Source of the DNA: Odiellus spinosus
Lineage: Eukaryota > Arthropoda > Arachnida > Opiliones > Phalangiidae
DNA length: 64,000 bases
Direction: 5' to 3'
Assembly (NCBI GenBank): GCA_963920705.1
Contig: OY987236.1
Location: forward strand, 12,076,190-12,140,189
A program made the translations under genes and the position numbers. Below, piece by piece: positions 12,560 to 24,279 of the stretch; within the stretch, counting starts at the first letter, position 1; every line of letters starts with the position of its first letter. Below the pieces are notes generated by a model, which was not told the origin of the DNA, did not search any database, and was given only the letters and a program-made list of their open reading frames with translations.

Positions 12560-14342
12560 TTAAAATCCTGGATCCCAATCGGTTTTTTGATCAATTTTAA
12601 CTATCTCATAACAAATTAAAATGTCATTGCCTTGGAATCTAACAGTTCCATCTTTTAGTCTTAGCCCGCATTCAACTTCTTTCTTTATAGACTCTACTTC
12701 ATTTTTAATATGTCGCATTGATTCTAGAGGACCTGTAATATCGCGTTATTACTCAGTATTAGATTAATGATAACAATAACAATTTAAATAATTAGTTACC
12801 TTCGTGTACAATTTCTTCTCCACGTACAAGACGGAATAAAGCATAACGTTTTAATATTCCTTTTGTGCATCGACAACCAGCAACTGGTACTTTCTTTTTA
12901 CCTTCAGTTACAATGAATTCTTGGAGTACATTGGCTTCCCCTGAAAAATTTAAATTTAAATTATATTCAATTATTTTACATTACTCTTTCAACTAACCTA
13001 TTATTTCTTCCTTATCTAACGGAGGTAATTTCTTGCTAATTTCTTCTTTAAGATTATCTATTAGTTTATAAATAATGTTGAAATCTTTTATTTCAACTTT
13101 TTTCTCTTCCGCCAGTTTCTTTATTGCGGGTGATATATGAACGTTGAACGCGTAAACAATTCCTGAAATTTAATATTTAAGGTTAGGCCAGTTCAAAACG
13201 AAAGGATGAAAAATTACTAAAAAGTAAAAACCCACAAGTACTCGAGAGTATTTAGGCTTACTACTCAATAGTATGTGCTCGTGAATAATGGGCTTAAATA
13301 CTCGCTAGATTGAACTATCGAGTAGTAAAGTTACTCAATAGTCAATACTAATTACCAGAAATAAAATAGGGTGAAACGACTACTGAGTCGAGAATGAGTA
13401 CTTACCAAGACTGATTTATAAAAAAAAAAAACATACCATTGAAAGTTTCAGCCAAGTCTATATCAGTTTCAGTGACTTCTCCTACTCCGTAATGTATAAT
13501 ATCCAATTCACATGCTTGATGAGATTGGTAGGTATCGATAATATCCATAATAGCTTCGACTGAACCATCAACATCTCCTTTAATCACAATTTCTAGCTTG
13601 GGATGGTCACTTTCGACTATTTCCTTTTCTCTGAAGATAATCTTCTTTTTACGACGTAGTTTGCCGATAGATTTTCTTTCTTCCAGATCCGCCTTATACG
13701 TTATTAAATGCTCGTCCAACTTTCTCTGAATTTCAGGGAGATCAGATTTTTGTTTCTCTTCTTTTTCTACTTCTGTACGATAATCTACAACTTCTTTAGC
13801 TCTTTTCTATGGAAGAGTTATAAATTACAGGGAGTAATATTTTTTAACTAAAATTAATAAATAATTACTTCATTTTCAACTTCGAGCAATACATCACCGG
13901 CTGCCGGTAATTCTTTCCAACCAATAACTTGCGCTGGCATTCCAGGTGAGACTAATTCGAGAGTTTTACCCCATTCATCAAACATGGACCGTACTTTTCC
14001 CCAGGCTAACCCAGCTGTAATGAAACGTCCTTTCTTTAGAGTTCCTCGTTGAACCAGAATTGTTGCTAGTTTCCTATATTAGGAAAATCAAAAATTCATT
14101 TGGAGAATTCAAAATATTTTTGGTTATAAGTGCTTTTTTTTATTATTATAACGAGGTTTATACTGTATAAAATGAAATAAAAACTTTAATTGTGCGTACC
14201 CTCTTCCTTTATCCATTTTGGATTCTAAAACTACTCCTTCAACTAAACCTTTTGGGTCGCCTTTAATTTCTAATACTTCAGCCAAAGTCAAGATAGATTC
14301 GAGTAGATGTGGTAGATTTTGACCCTAAAATACCGCAATAAG

Positions 14343-14418
<76 letters not shown>

Positions 14419-15892
14419 TTATTTTTTAAAGTATAGAAAAGAGGTTAAATTACAGTGGCTGCTGATATTTCGACTGATTGAACTTCGCCTCCCATATCCT
14501 CCAGCTGAACTCCATTTGCGATTAGACCTTTCTTCGTGTATTCCTAGTAGAAATAAATTTAATATTATTAATTAAACTTAAAGTCCCTTTAACCACAATG
14601 ATCTTACTATATCGATCTTAGGTTTGTCAATTTTGTTAATCGCTACAATCATTGGAACTTTAGCATCATTTGCAAATTTAATGGACTCTACAGTCTGTTC
14701 CATGACTCCGTCATCAGCTGCCACCACTAAAACTACTATATCTGTAGCTTGTGCCCCCCTAGCTCGCATAGCCGAGAAAGCAGCGTGTCCTGGGGTGTCT
14801 AAAAAAGTTATACTGTTTCCATTTGGAAGTTTCACTGCAATAAAATAACATTTCTGATTTTTTGTATATATTTATGTTATTTTTCTTTAATCGACAGTAA
14901 AAATCACCAGAAAAGGCTCCGATATGTTGGGTTATTCCTCCAAATTCTTCTTTAACAACAGATGTTTTTCGTAAAGAATCCAACAATGTAGTTTTGCCAT
15001 GATCTACATGACCCATTATCGTAACCACGGGTGGTCTCTTTATCATGTCCTTAGGGTCTGCTGGTGATCTATCATGATGAGTCAGTAAGTTAATCAGTGG
15101 CCTGGTTTTGATTATGACGTTATTACCGTTTCACAGCATCTTTGTTAACAATTGATTCAAATTTTTCTGTACCAGGGGCATTAACTAATTGACACCTGAA
15201 ACCCAATTTTTTTCCAATTTCATGAATTGCCTTTAAATCATCAATTTCTGAAAGCAGTGTTCATTAATGAGATGCTAGATTTTTGGATATTGGACGGTGT
15301 AAGAACTCAAACAAATAGTTTTAAGTATAGTTAAATTCTACAATGTATTTATCAGGTGTCATGATTCGCTCTTTACATATAAGTTATTTGTTTGAATTAT
15401 ACTCTAAACTTGGTGTTTTACTGGAGTTCTTATTATCATAGTTCTCTGTGTTTTGTACATAAATCATTGCTTCAAATACGTCATCTGAGAAGATGGAAAT
15501 TCATTAGTTAAAAGTATGTAGACAAAATTGGATTTAGTTTTTACCTAAACTCCTATTACTGGTTTTAGCAAGGTCAGCAACTGTCATATTGCGCCAAATT
15601 TTAATAGTCTTTGCCTTTGGTTTGATTTTTTCTATGATTTTTGGCTATACACGAGCTAATTACCTTTAATCACATTATTTAACAAATAAATAGAGAATAG
15701 AAATACCTTTTTCTTCACCATACATTTGGCATTTGTAATAGATAGATATCGTTTATATACAGAAGAATGGCTTGAATTTGGAAGAATATGTGTTGGGAAG
15801 GTCCTGCATGCAACACTTTGCTGAATAACTATTTTTCTAAATAATTTACTGTAATTTCTAAAAGTATTTATTATGTTCGCAGCTTTTATCAT
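12560..15892 (-). CDS. mIF2: Mitochondrial translation initiation factor IF-2
   Basis: Thirteen exons on the minus strand (first 15892-15707, then 15644-15545, 15484-15422, 15247-15127, 15068-14908, 14834-14608, 14543-14454, 14324-14200, 14073-13869, 13806-13437, 13162-12998, 12940-12800, last 12732-12560) sum to 2127 nt, 708 residues, close to vertebrate MTIF2. The start is rich in basic and hydroxylated residues and lacks acids, as expected for a mitochondrial presequence. The GTPase motifs are intact: GHVDHGKT (176-183), DTPGH (223-227), NKID (277-280). Domains II, III ([10 protein letters not shown]) and the C-terminal initiator-tRNA-binding domain follow. IF-2 is a GTPase that places fMet-tRNA on the mitochondrial small ribosomal subunit. 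The stop lies only 89 bp from the convergent Symplekin stop, so the 3' UTRs must nearly touch or overlap. Confidence 0.95.
14347..14414. repeat. AT dinucleotide microsatellite
   Basis: An uninterrupted run of about 34 TA/AT dinucleotides sits in the intron between mIF2 exons 7 and 8. Confidence 0.95.
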
Positions 15893-16382
15893 TTTAGATT
15901 ACTGTTATAAAATTAAATTATATTCATATTTACTATTTTGAAGGTTTTTAAGTTTGTTTACGATTGCACCAGGCTTTTTAAAAAAGCACGTGGATTACTT
16001 GCAGTAAAGCTTGCAGACGAATTTTAAACATGATAAATTTCATTGGATGATTCAACCGGAAAACCTCCCGGGTAAAAAGAAGACCGGGCTCTACATCCGG
16101 TTATTTCAACCAATCGTGTTCATTTTTAGTATTTTTCAGTTGTGTTTTGAATGGAGCTCGTATTCCGTATTTACGTTAAATTAAAAGATAATGGCAATTA
16201 AAAAATAACGTGATTGTGTGTTAAATATCATCAATTACTACGAAAAGAATACTAATATCATAAGGTAAGTTCTTTTTTGTCTTATATAAAAGTTTTCAAG
16301 AAGCTATGGCAAAAGATTAGAGTATGTCAAAGTATAGGGCCTTGGTCTTGAAAGTAAAGAATAATCGCGGAAGTTGGCAACA
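15893..16382. promoter_or_regulatory. Divergent promoter region mIF2 / tetraspanin
   Basis: The 490 bp separate the start codons of two divergently transcribed genes, so both promoters must lie here unless leaders are longer. A good splice donor (ataag/gtaagttc, near 16264) suggests a non-coding first exon of the tetraspanin transcript. No specific factor site stands out. Confidence 0.4.
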
Positions 16383-17318
16383 ATGCTGTCATTACGGTCG
16401 TTTAAAATGTGGACTAGAACTTTTATCGTCCTGAATATTTTTAATTTACTCGTCGGAGTTGTACTGTTGTTTTTAGTAATGTATTACGTAGTTTATTTAT
16501 TGGATCATTGGTTTCCTTTCGTTGGGGATAAGTACACTGACAAGAAATATTTGTATGCCCTCCTTTTTATGCCTATATCAGTCATGTTTGTATTAGCATT
16601 GTTCAACATATCTGTATCAGTAATGCGTTTGAATATGTATCAAACAAACGTGTCAGAAATAAGCACCAAAAGACGGTATTTTTGGGTTGTTCCCGTAGCT
16701 GTTGCTATTATCGTTATAAGTTCTTGCTTAGTTACTATCTTCTACACGTTGCGAAAAGACAAACTCTATAGTTCCTCTGAAGAAGGGTTGCTGTTGGCTA
16801 TCAAAAGCTATCCACGGGGTAATCAGAAATATAAGTCCTCTTTGGACCGACTACAAATTGCTTGGCAATGTTGTGGATTGAATGATTATCAAGAATTTCC
16901 CGAGTATGTTTTTGAAAAACTAATAACTCCAATTTTAGCAAAAAAATTGTAAAATATATCCTTCCCAGGTTGAATGGTGGTGTAGCTTTCAGTTGTTGCA
17001 AAAGTTCATTCATGGGTCCTTGTACCAAACCAATTTCACCTAAATCTATCCATTCGCTTGGTTGTTTATCATATTTTTTAAAATACTTTGATAGTATGGT
17101 TATGTATCATATTGTACTATCATGGTTTGTCTCCACCTATCATGTAAGTGTTAAGGGCCCGGGTAACTATCACTGAGTTAAAAAGGGGCTATTTTGAACA
17201 GATTTTGATCCTAGTAATCTCGATTTGCCTACAAGCTGCTTTAAATCGTCATAAAATTGTTTTCAAAAGTATCCCTTTGGTTGAAGGTGAAAACATTGAA
17301 CTATTGGATATGAAATGA
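16383..17318 (+). CDS. Peripherin/ROM-like tetraspanin
   Basis: Three exons, 16383-16903, 16969-17143 and 17202-17318, sum to 813 nt and 270 residues. Three hydrophobic segments lie in exon 1 (about residues 12-40, 58-85 and 95-122) and a fourth spans the exon 2/3 junction, giving the four-pass tetraspanin topology. The large extracellular loop holds CCG (163-165), then GVAFSCCKSSFMGPC and a further GC, a cysteine layout like vertebrate peripherin-2 and ROM-1 rather than CD-type tetraspanins. Known relatives organise membrane microdomains or photoreceptor disc rims; the role here is unknown. An upstream in-frame TTG codon is open, but the first ATG is at 16383. The short cytosolic tail (about 30 residues) has no recognisable signal. 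It converges on legumain with 69 bp between stops. Confidence 0.85.
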
Positions 17319-17387
17319 TTCAAATGAATATACTAAAAAAAAAACTTTATTTTTGGCAATCACACAATCTGGGGGTGATAAATAACA

Positions 17388-20300
17388 TTATATAATTCCA
17401 AAAACTGGTGGATGTACGCAAACTTCATCCATGGCTTCTTTGATGGTTACAACAGGGATCTTATCTTCGCACATGTTAACCAAAGTGTAGAGTTGACGCA
17501 AGGCATAGGCATTCTATGTAAACCAAAATTTATTTTGTAAACTCAATGTACTATATAAAATGAAAAAATTCCAATATACCTTAGAGAGGCTGAAACATTC
17601 TTGATTAAAGTATTGACGAACTTCATCGTAGCATTCAAAATCTTTCAACTGGTGTCGTTTGTTCAATAAATGAGCTTGGTTTGATCCACCAGTTGCGTAG
17701 GTTAGAATTCCAACCACTTTGTTGGTTAGGAAAACACGGTTCTATATGATAGAAATACATTTTAGAGCTCTTTGTTATGGTGTCATGTAATCAGTCGCTA
17801 GGAAAAAAAAAATACCCTGATCATCTTTTTGATTTGCTTTTGTAAAGATTGTTGTTGTTGGGGAGTCTTGGCTCGCAGAAGCTTCTGTTGAAGAATGGCC
17901 AATGGTACGTCTGGGCTTGGAACAACATCCATCTATAATTTGGTGCGTGACCATAAATCCAAACATTAGTAACTCTCTAGGTACATAGTCTTCCTATATT
18001 TTACCTGAACTTTAGGAGGGATAAAAACATTGGCTGCTGGCTTCTGACCCTGGAACTCGCTAACGTGCAATTTTCCAATACTCAAGTCTCCAAATTCTTG
18101 AACATGGCTAGTGTTAGTTTCTTTTCGAACGATTTGGAATTGTTTTTGAAGAGTCTCCGATTGTAAATTCTCCTATATAATCATAAGTCATTATTTTCGC
18201 AACAAATCTTGAGAGCTTTGTTTTTAAACTTGAAAACTCTTCACTGTGACTGATTATTACTGATACCTTATCAGAATCTTCCATCCAATTTACGCTGTAG
18301 ACATCTCCTAAATAAGTTCCTCGTTCCTCATCGTAATAGCAAGCGTAGGAGGATTCCTCGCCGTTAGCAGCCGTCGTAGCAAAAACTGAGTAAAAATTAC
18401 GCGTTAGTTTTTTGACTTTGTTCTCTTACTTTACTTGGCAAGCAAAAAAAATTACCGTTGATGTTATTGGGTAAAATGTTTTCAAAGATAGAACCAGATT
18501 CGCAGGCTTCAATGTAAACCACCAACTAGTATAATTCAAAAATGTTATTTAAAGCTAGCCCACATGCATCCTAAAATTTTACTGGCTTAAAATACTGAAG
18601 ACTAATTTTAAACACAATTAAAGCACCTAGCGGCAACCCTGTGAAACTCATCTCTGATACTTGCCAAAGGCAGGAACTAATGGGATCTGCCTTTGGCAAA
18701 GTAAATGAATTGTGTAACCGAGAAGGGACTTATGAATGAAACCAGAAGGTCATAATTAAAACTTCTGATGAAACTTAAAATTTCATAGGAGAATAAAGTC
18801 GCATTCAAATATAGTGGCAGGGCTGCAAGAGGTCCTATAAAATCCTATATTTTTTGAAAGTGTACTATATAGTCCTATAGTTTTACAAATAGTCCTATAA
18901 AATCCTATAATTTTGGACAAAATCTGCAAATTTTCTGAACTATGGCTATGAGGCCAATTAATCTGGGTGGTTCTATTCCGTTTAAAATAGTATCATTTTT
19001 TAGGATAACCCTTGTTTGTATAGTAAGTCTTCAGATTAAATTCAATGATTTGTTTTAGGTTTTAGTTAAGTTCTCCTCTGTCTCGTCTTGTGATTATAAT
19101 CCTGAAGAATTTAGTTCATTTTGAATAGTTCAAATTTACGGAGAATCTTAACACACGGCGAGACATACGAGATTATATGCCACAATTTAAACCTAATGAT
19201 TATGAAAATTAATTAAATTTAGGTTTATTTAAAACTGATTTAAAATTGACCATAATATCTGAATTAAAAAAAGGAAGCACTGGAAAAACTAAGTTAAATA
19301 ATCAAAATGGCCTAAATTCTTGAGGAATCTAAGCACACGACAAGACAGAGGAGATATTAAACTTAAATTTAAGCCTAATCGTCATTAAATTTAATCAAAA
19401 TTAAACGCTTTTATAGTTAATAAAAAAAAAGATGTTAGACAGTATGACGAAGATATTATTTTCACATTAACTATAAACGCGTTTAATTTTGATTGAATTT
19501 AATGATGATTAGGTTTAAATTGTAGTTTCATCTGGTGATTAGATTCCTCAAGAATTTAGTCCATTTTGATTATTTAACTTAGTTTATGCAGTAATTTCTT
19601 TCTTAATTCAGGTGTTTTTGTCAATTTTTAAATCAGTTTTAAATCGACTTAATTTTGATTCATTTTTATAATGATTAGGTTTAAATTGTAGTATAAGATT
19701 TTGTCTGTCTCGTCGTGCATTAACATTCCCCGTAATTTGACTCCAAACTTATTAGACAGTATGACCAAAATATTAACTTTTAGTAACCTTTTTCGAAGAA
19801 AGTAACTTGTAGTAGAAATAGCAACTTAGTATCAATTAAATCTATTAAAATTTACTCATTATTTTTCTACCATCTTGAGTTTACTTATGGTATAAAACTA
19901 GCGAAATATGATTAACTGTCCTATATAATCCAATAATTTTGCCAGAGGAATCCTAATTTTTCCTATTAAAATTTTCTTGATGAAGTGTAAATTGGGATGG
20001 CACGTGGGCTTTAGGAAAATTAAGGGTTTTGGAAAACAATATACCTTTTTGTACATGTTTTTCTTGTGCATAAAAGTAATAGCGTCATTCAAATCCTTGG
20101 CAGACAGTTCCTATTAAACAAAAACCAATTTAGCTACCTTGAAGTTGGCTGTAATTTTAAGTTTGCGTTGATTTTACTTACACTTGATGGAAAACCAAGA
20201 ATACCTGGAGCTCCATGATCGGCAAAGAAAACGAAAACATTGTCGTTGGGTCCACTTTTTAATACTTTGCCACTGCCAACTCCTTTCAATCCTTGTTCGT

Positions 20301-21027
20301 CTCCTTTCAAAACTTTGATGAAGTTTTCTGGAGTGACATCCTTTGATTTGGAGATAAAAATATTAAAAACCATTATAAAATAAAGAGTATAATCAGAAGT
20401 TAATAATTATATCAATGATATAATTATTAACTTCAGGTATAATTTTCTTTTAAACCTCTTTTGTGTAATCCTTAACAACACCTTTGTAGACATCCTTGCC
20501 CTTTGGGTGGTTAATAAGGATACCTGGGGTCGGATTCCTGAAAGTTTATAAGGTTTAGAATCAGGCCACATCACAAATTAAAATTTATTACGGTTGATCT
20601 CAGATTTTTTTCAACTTACTCAGGGTCTTGAGCCAAATCGTCATACATCAAAACAATGATTCGCTCATCAGGGATTCTAAAATAACAAAAAAATGTTTAT
20701 AGTTTTAACAATTGGATAAAACTTTTAGAGAAACAAACATACCCATGTTGGTGCAAAATTTGATAAGCGTGACAAACATCAGCCTAAAAAGTTCTCAGGG
20801 TTAAAGCTAAACTCACTGTGATTTTTTTTTTTAAATGATATTACCTGATGTCTGTAATTGTAATAATAGTTCGAACCGGCAACCAAAACGGCCCATATAT
20901 TGGTTGCATTGCTCGATACCTCATTAAGCTGTTGTTGCGCGTAAACTTGTTTTAGAAAGTCTTCGGGCAAGGCAAAAGCAGAGAGGCAACAAAGTGCCAA
21001 AACTGATACTATCACGGCGGAGTTCAT
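17388..21027 (-). CDS. LGMN: Legumain (asparaginyl endopeptidase, family C13)
   Basis: Twelve exons (21027-20845, 20783-20743, 20676-20620, 20537-20456, 20340-20182, 20110-20045, 18525-18456, 18385-18267, 18172-18005, 17932-17816, 17741-17580, 17513-17388) sum to 1350 nt, 449 residues; human legumain is 433. The start at 21027 gives a signal peptide ([19 protein letters not shown]). The catalytic dyad is visible: His163 in FADHGAPG and Cys204 in EACESGS, 41 residues apart as in human His148/Cys189. Other family landmarks are [34 protein letters not shown] and the C-terminal prodomain with its paired cysteines. The enzyme cleaves after Asn in acidic compartments or the gut lumen. It shows no sign of inactivation. 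The intron between exons 6 and 7 is 1.5 kb and full of repeats; the others are mostly short. Confidence 0.95.
18832..18925 (+). repeat. TCCTATA-rich repeat in legumain intron 6
   Basis: Six or so copies of tcctata and its variants occur within 95 bp. It is the reverse-complement relative of the ATAGGA-rich repeat at 2330-2815, with a further trace near 19918-19965. Confidence 0.45.
19139..19735. mobile_element. Long palindromic (foldback) element in legumain intron 6
   Basis: Two arms of about 290 bp are inverted copies around a centre near 19440. Examples are gttaaataatcaaaatgg (about 19293) against ccattttgattatttaac (about 19562), and aattaaacgcttttatagtt (about 19399) against aactataaacgcgtttaatt (about 19470). 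It has no coding content. Terminal motifs and target duplication are not clear. Confidence 0.7.
20396..20434. repeat. Perfect 16-bp hairpin in legumain intron 4
   Basis: gaagttaataattata and its exact complement flank a 7-base loop. It lies in the short intron between legumain exons 5 and 4 on the genomic map. AT-rich cruciform-prone sequence; a function is not implied. Confidence 0.8.
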
Positions 21028-21812
21028 CTTTCTGAAGTATAGGCTACGCAAATGAGGCGTAAACTAATTTGAAACCTCGATTGCAAAGGCCTTTATACTT
21101 AAAGATAAAATTATTCTTAATTTAGTATCTTATCACATGATGTTACAGTAACTGATAGTGAACCACTTAATAAGCAGTCACCAACGCAGTTCGTTGATCA
21201 TTTTTGAGGAATTGAAATGATATTGCTAGGAATGAGAGTCGTTAGGTAAGGGTGATCCTTAGAAAATTCGCCTTCTCCATGCTTTGAACGTGTTACTTCA
21301 ATGAATTTAGGATATATGAGGGAAAAAACAAAATATTGGTTTCTAAGAATTAAAAGTCATGCATCACATCAGATCACATGCATCCCCTTAAATCAATTAT
21401 CATCATAGATACAATGAAATGTTAAATGAACAATATCTAAACTTAGAAAGGTCATATGCCCCTCCTTTTCAACAAAAAAAAAAAAATGTTCTCGGTTTTG
21501 TCTTAAATTTTGAAAGCTTAGCACATTATCTGTGATTAGAAATACCCCGATCATTAAAGTTTTTTCATTGTTAAGAACAATGTTCCCATTATTGAATATT
21601 TTAAAACTAAAATCTTCATGGGAATTTTAACTGGAAGGGTTGGGCTGGTTGCATCATTTCATTTTAAAACTTCCTTTGGGTATAATCTAACCAACCCTCA
21701 AAAAGGAACGCAGAGCCCAATCTGGTTTTATGCCCTGAAATTAATACTAGGAGCTGCAGGGCAATTCTCTCAGTTTTCGGTAATTTTCGTAATAAACTTT
21801 TATAACTATCAC

Positions 21813-21858
21813 CATGAATTTATACATCCCACATAAATGTGGGATGTATAAATTCATG
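21813..21858. repeat. Perfect 21-bp-arm palindrome
   Basis: Arms 21813-21833 and 21838-21858 are exact complements around the loop taaa (core catgaatttatacatccc). Perfect arms this long in diverging intergenic DNA suggest recent origin or gene conversion. Confidence 0.9.
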
Positions 21859-23407
21859 CTATCACTTATTCAAAAGGTACTAACTTAGAGTGAGCCTGGC
21901 CAGCTCATAAACTCTGTTCATGACCCTGTGTATCACGAGTAGTCCTCAGGAAATCTGAACACAAAGGGGTTGTAATTTGGATATGCAGTTCTGGAGCATA
22001 GTCAAAAGTTATCTGCCACAAAATTTCGCATTTAAAAATACCTGATGCTTGCAGGTTTTCCCTGACAATCTTTGAATTTTTTCCATGACCAAATGATTAT
22101 ACAATTATTATTTTTTCTTCCGTGACAACATCTGGCACAGGCTATCTTTAAAGAATACCAAGTTTCGTGCTACAATTCCATAAGTTTTACAGCCGTTTTA
22201 AAATTACATCACCTTTTGGCCCAATTTTCAAATTTCCAGGATTTCTGACCTATACGCAACCTCGTTATAATTTGACCTTGAATGCCTTTGATGGTATAAA
22301 ATTGGCCCTGCCCCTGCATAGCCAAATTATGACCCCTTCAGGGTAGTTTTTTAGGCCAGGGAGAAAAGTCTGGGTGATTTAGAATTTCTCGCCATTCCCA
22401 TATCATTTTTTCTTTCCGAATTAGAAAGTACAATTGACCAAATATGATCTCTCTAGTGATTCTTGAAACATGATGCAACTAGCCCTTTATTTAAGGGGTT
22501 TTGAATACACACCCTATATCTCTTAAATTTGATGGCGCTTATTCTAATGCTCTGTCAAAATTTAGTTGAGATGTATTGTGCTCACAATGTCAGTGGGAAT
22601 TCGCCTTTAGACTAAAAACCACATGATTAATTTTTTTTTTTTTTTTTATTAACTAAAGACCAAAATTTATTTAGCGTACAAGAAAATCTGCGACCATTTT
22701 TACAGCGTGATTATTTAAGGAGCCACGCGCAGGTAAAGCCCAAGGGGTTTGAACATTTATAATACTGCAGTGAATGTTATAAAAATTTTACATTAAAAAG
22801 GAGTATAGAACTTAAATTTTGATTTGAGAATGTACGAGCTACTGCGTTCCTTAATCTTTTCTATAACCAACATATTGACTAGAAAATAACACCTAGTTTA
22901 GACTAAATTTTTAACAAATCATTGCACAAAAAATGGTAGGATAAATTACCAAAATGAGGGTGTTCCAGTTGTAAAATAATACATTATTTACATTTATATT
23001 TTACAATTTTAATTTTGAATTCAATGGAGCATGAAGTAATTAAACAAGTTGATTTTGATAGATTGTGCTAAGAAATATAACAATAAAACTTTCCAAAACA
23101 TGGTATTTTAATGAAAAAAAAAAAAAAAAAAAAGAGAAATTCTAGTTTTAAACACGCATGCATGATTAGCATTATTAAACCAATTGCAAAAAGTTTCTCA
23201 AAGAAACTCTTCTGACCTAATATTTGATATTTCAAACATTATCAAATTCTGGTAAGTTTAACTGTTATCTTTTGACTTCTCTTATCAAAGAAATAAAAGT
23301 AGCGTGTTATTACTTCATGCTCACTTTAAAGGGCAAGTGTTAGAAACAAAAATTAGGGAATGGTGTCATTCTTCCTTTACAATTCAGGAGATACAAAAAC
23401 GTCACTG

Positions 23408-23628
23408 TAAAGCCGTGTTTTCAATCAGCTCTTCAAGCTCTTCCGTTCTGAAAGAGAAGCTTATATCAAATTCATTTGGATATAGACTTCTCGGTCATTT
23501 AAAGCTGGTTATCTTCATTTTTATGCAAAAGCTTGATTCAAGCGTCATTTTTGTTTGTATGCAAAAACTTTATTCAAGCTTCATCTTTGATTCTTGCGCA
23601 TCAAATCTTGATTGAAAAAGTGGCTTTA
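23408..23628. mobile_element. MITE with TAAAGCC..GTTTTCAATCA termini, copy 1
   Basis: It begins taaagccgtgttttcaatca and ends cttgattgaaaaagtggctt, inverted copies, 221 bp apart. The same termini bound elements at 43926-44459 and 62153-62272. The 103-codon open frame that overlaps it is not conserved between copies and is not a gene. Confidence 0.7.
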
Positions 23629-24279
23629 CGTGTCTTTAATCCGGTTTTATGACTTGATCTTGGATGAGTATGTAATATTTATACTCATCAAAGACTTGAT
23701 AATGTTTTTATTTTTAATTATTATTTTCAATAAATTCTTAGAGAATAAGATTTTTCTTCCTCTTGACATATATTTTATTCTTTTCATTTAAAGTAAATTA
23801 TATTTTCTGATTTTTGGGAATTTTATTAAAAAATGTGATACTTGCCCTTTTATAAAACGCTGCATCCAGAAAAAAAAAAACATTAAAACCAAAACTGATC
23901 TTCCAAGTTATTCTTAATAATTTATAATATTTACAAGACAGTTTGATAGCCCATATATAACTGGTTGTGATTTGAAACACACTCTCTCAAACACAAGTGC
24001 ATTTTTTATTATTTTTTACATCTACGCGTTATTTAATACCAGGAAAATCCTGATAAATCTTCTTGTTTTTCTTGAAACTGGTTTTCTTTCATACTTTTAT
24101 ATATGAAATTTACACTAAAAATCTTCTTGGTTTAAAATCTCTTTTAATTTTGCCTCGAATAAGTTATTTAAATAACTTAAATCATTAATTAATCTAATTA
24201 AAATCATATTGCTCGTCTAATTTCAAATAATCTCTGTCAAAGGGTGGGGTAGAACTTTTTAAATATTACTTTCTCTTAA

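Larger units (their letters stand above)
21028..24279. other. Intergenic region between legumain and FUT8
   Basis: No protein-coding exon is recognised in this 3.2 kb. It contains a perfect 21-bp palindrome (21813-21858), homopolymer runs (T near 22630, A near 23115), a MITE-like element (23408-23628) and a small hairpin (23659-23693). Fragments such as ttccctgacaatctttgaat near 22060 resemble, in reverse, the gtcaggg-type repeat in the mind bomb intron. The first few hundred bases should include the legumain promoter. Confidence 0.5.

Noticed and set aside
16961-17143. Separate second gene in the tetraspanin region
   Set aside because: The segment fits in phase as exon 2 of the tetraspanin, supplying the rest of the large-loop cysteines.
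23304-23615. 103-codon frame in the legumain-FUT8 gap
   Set aside because: Most of it lies within a MITE, and copies of that element elsewhere do not keep the frame.
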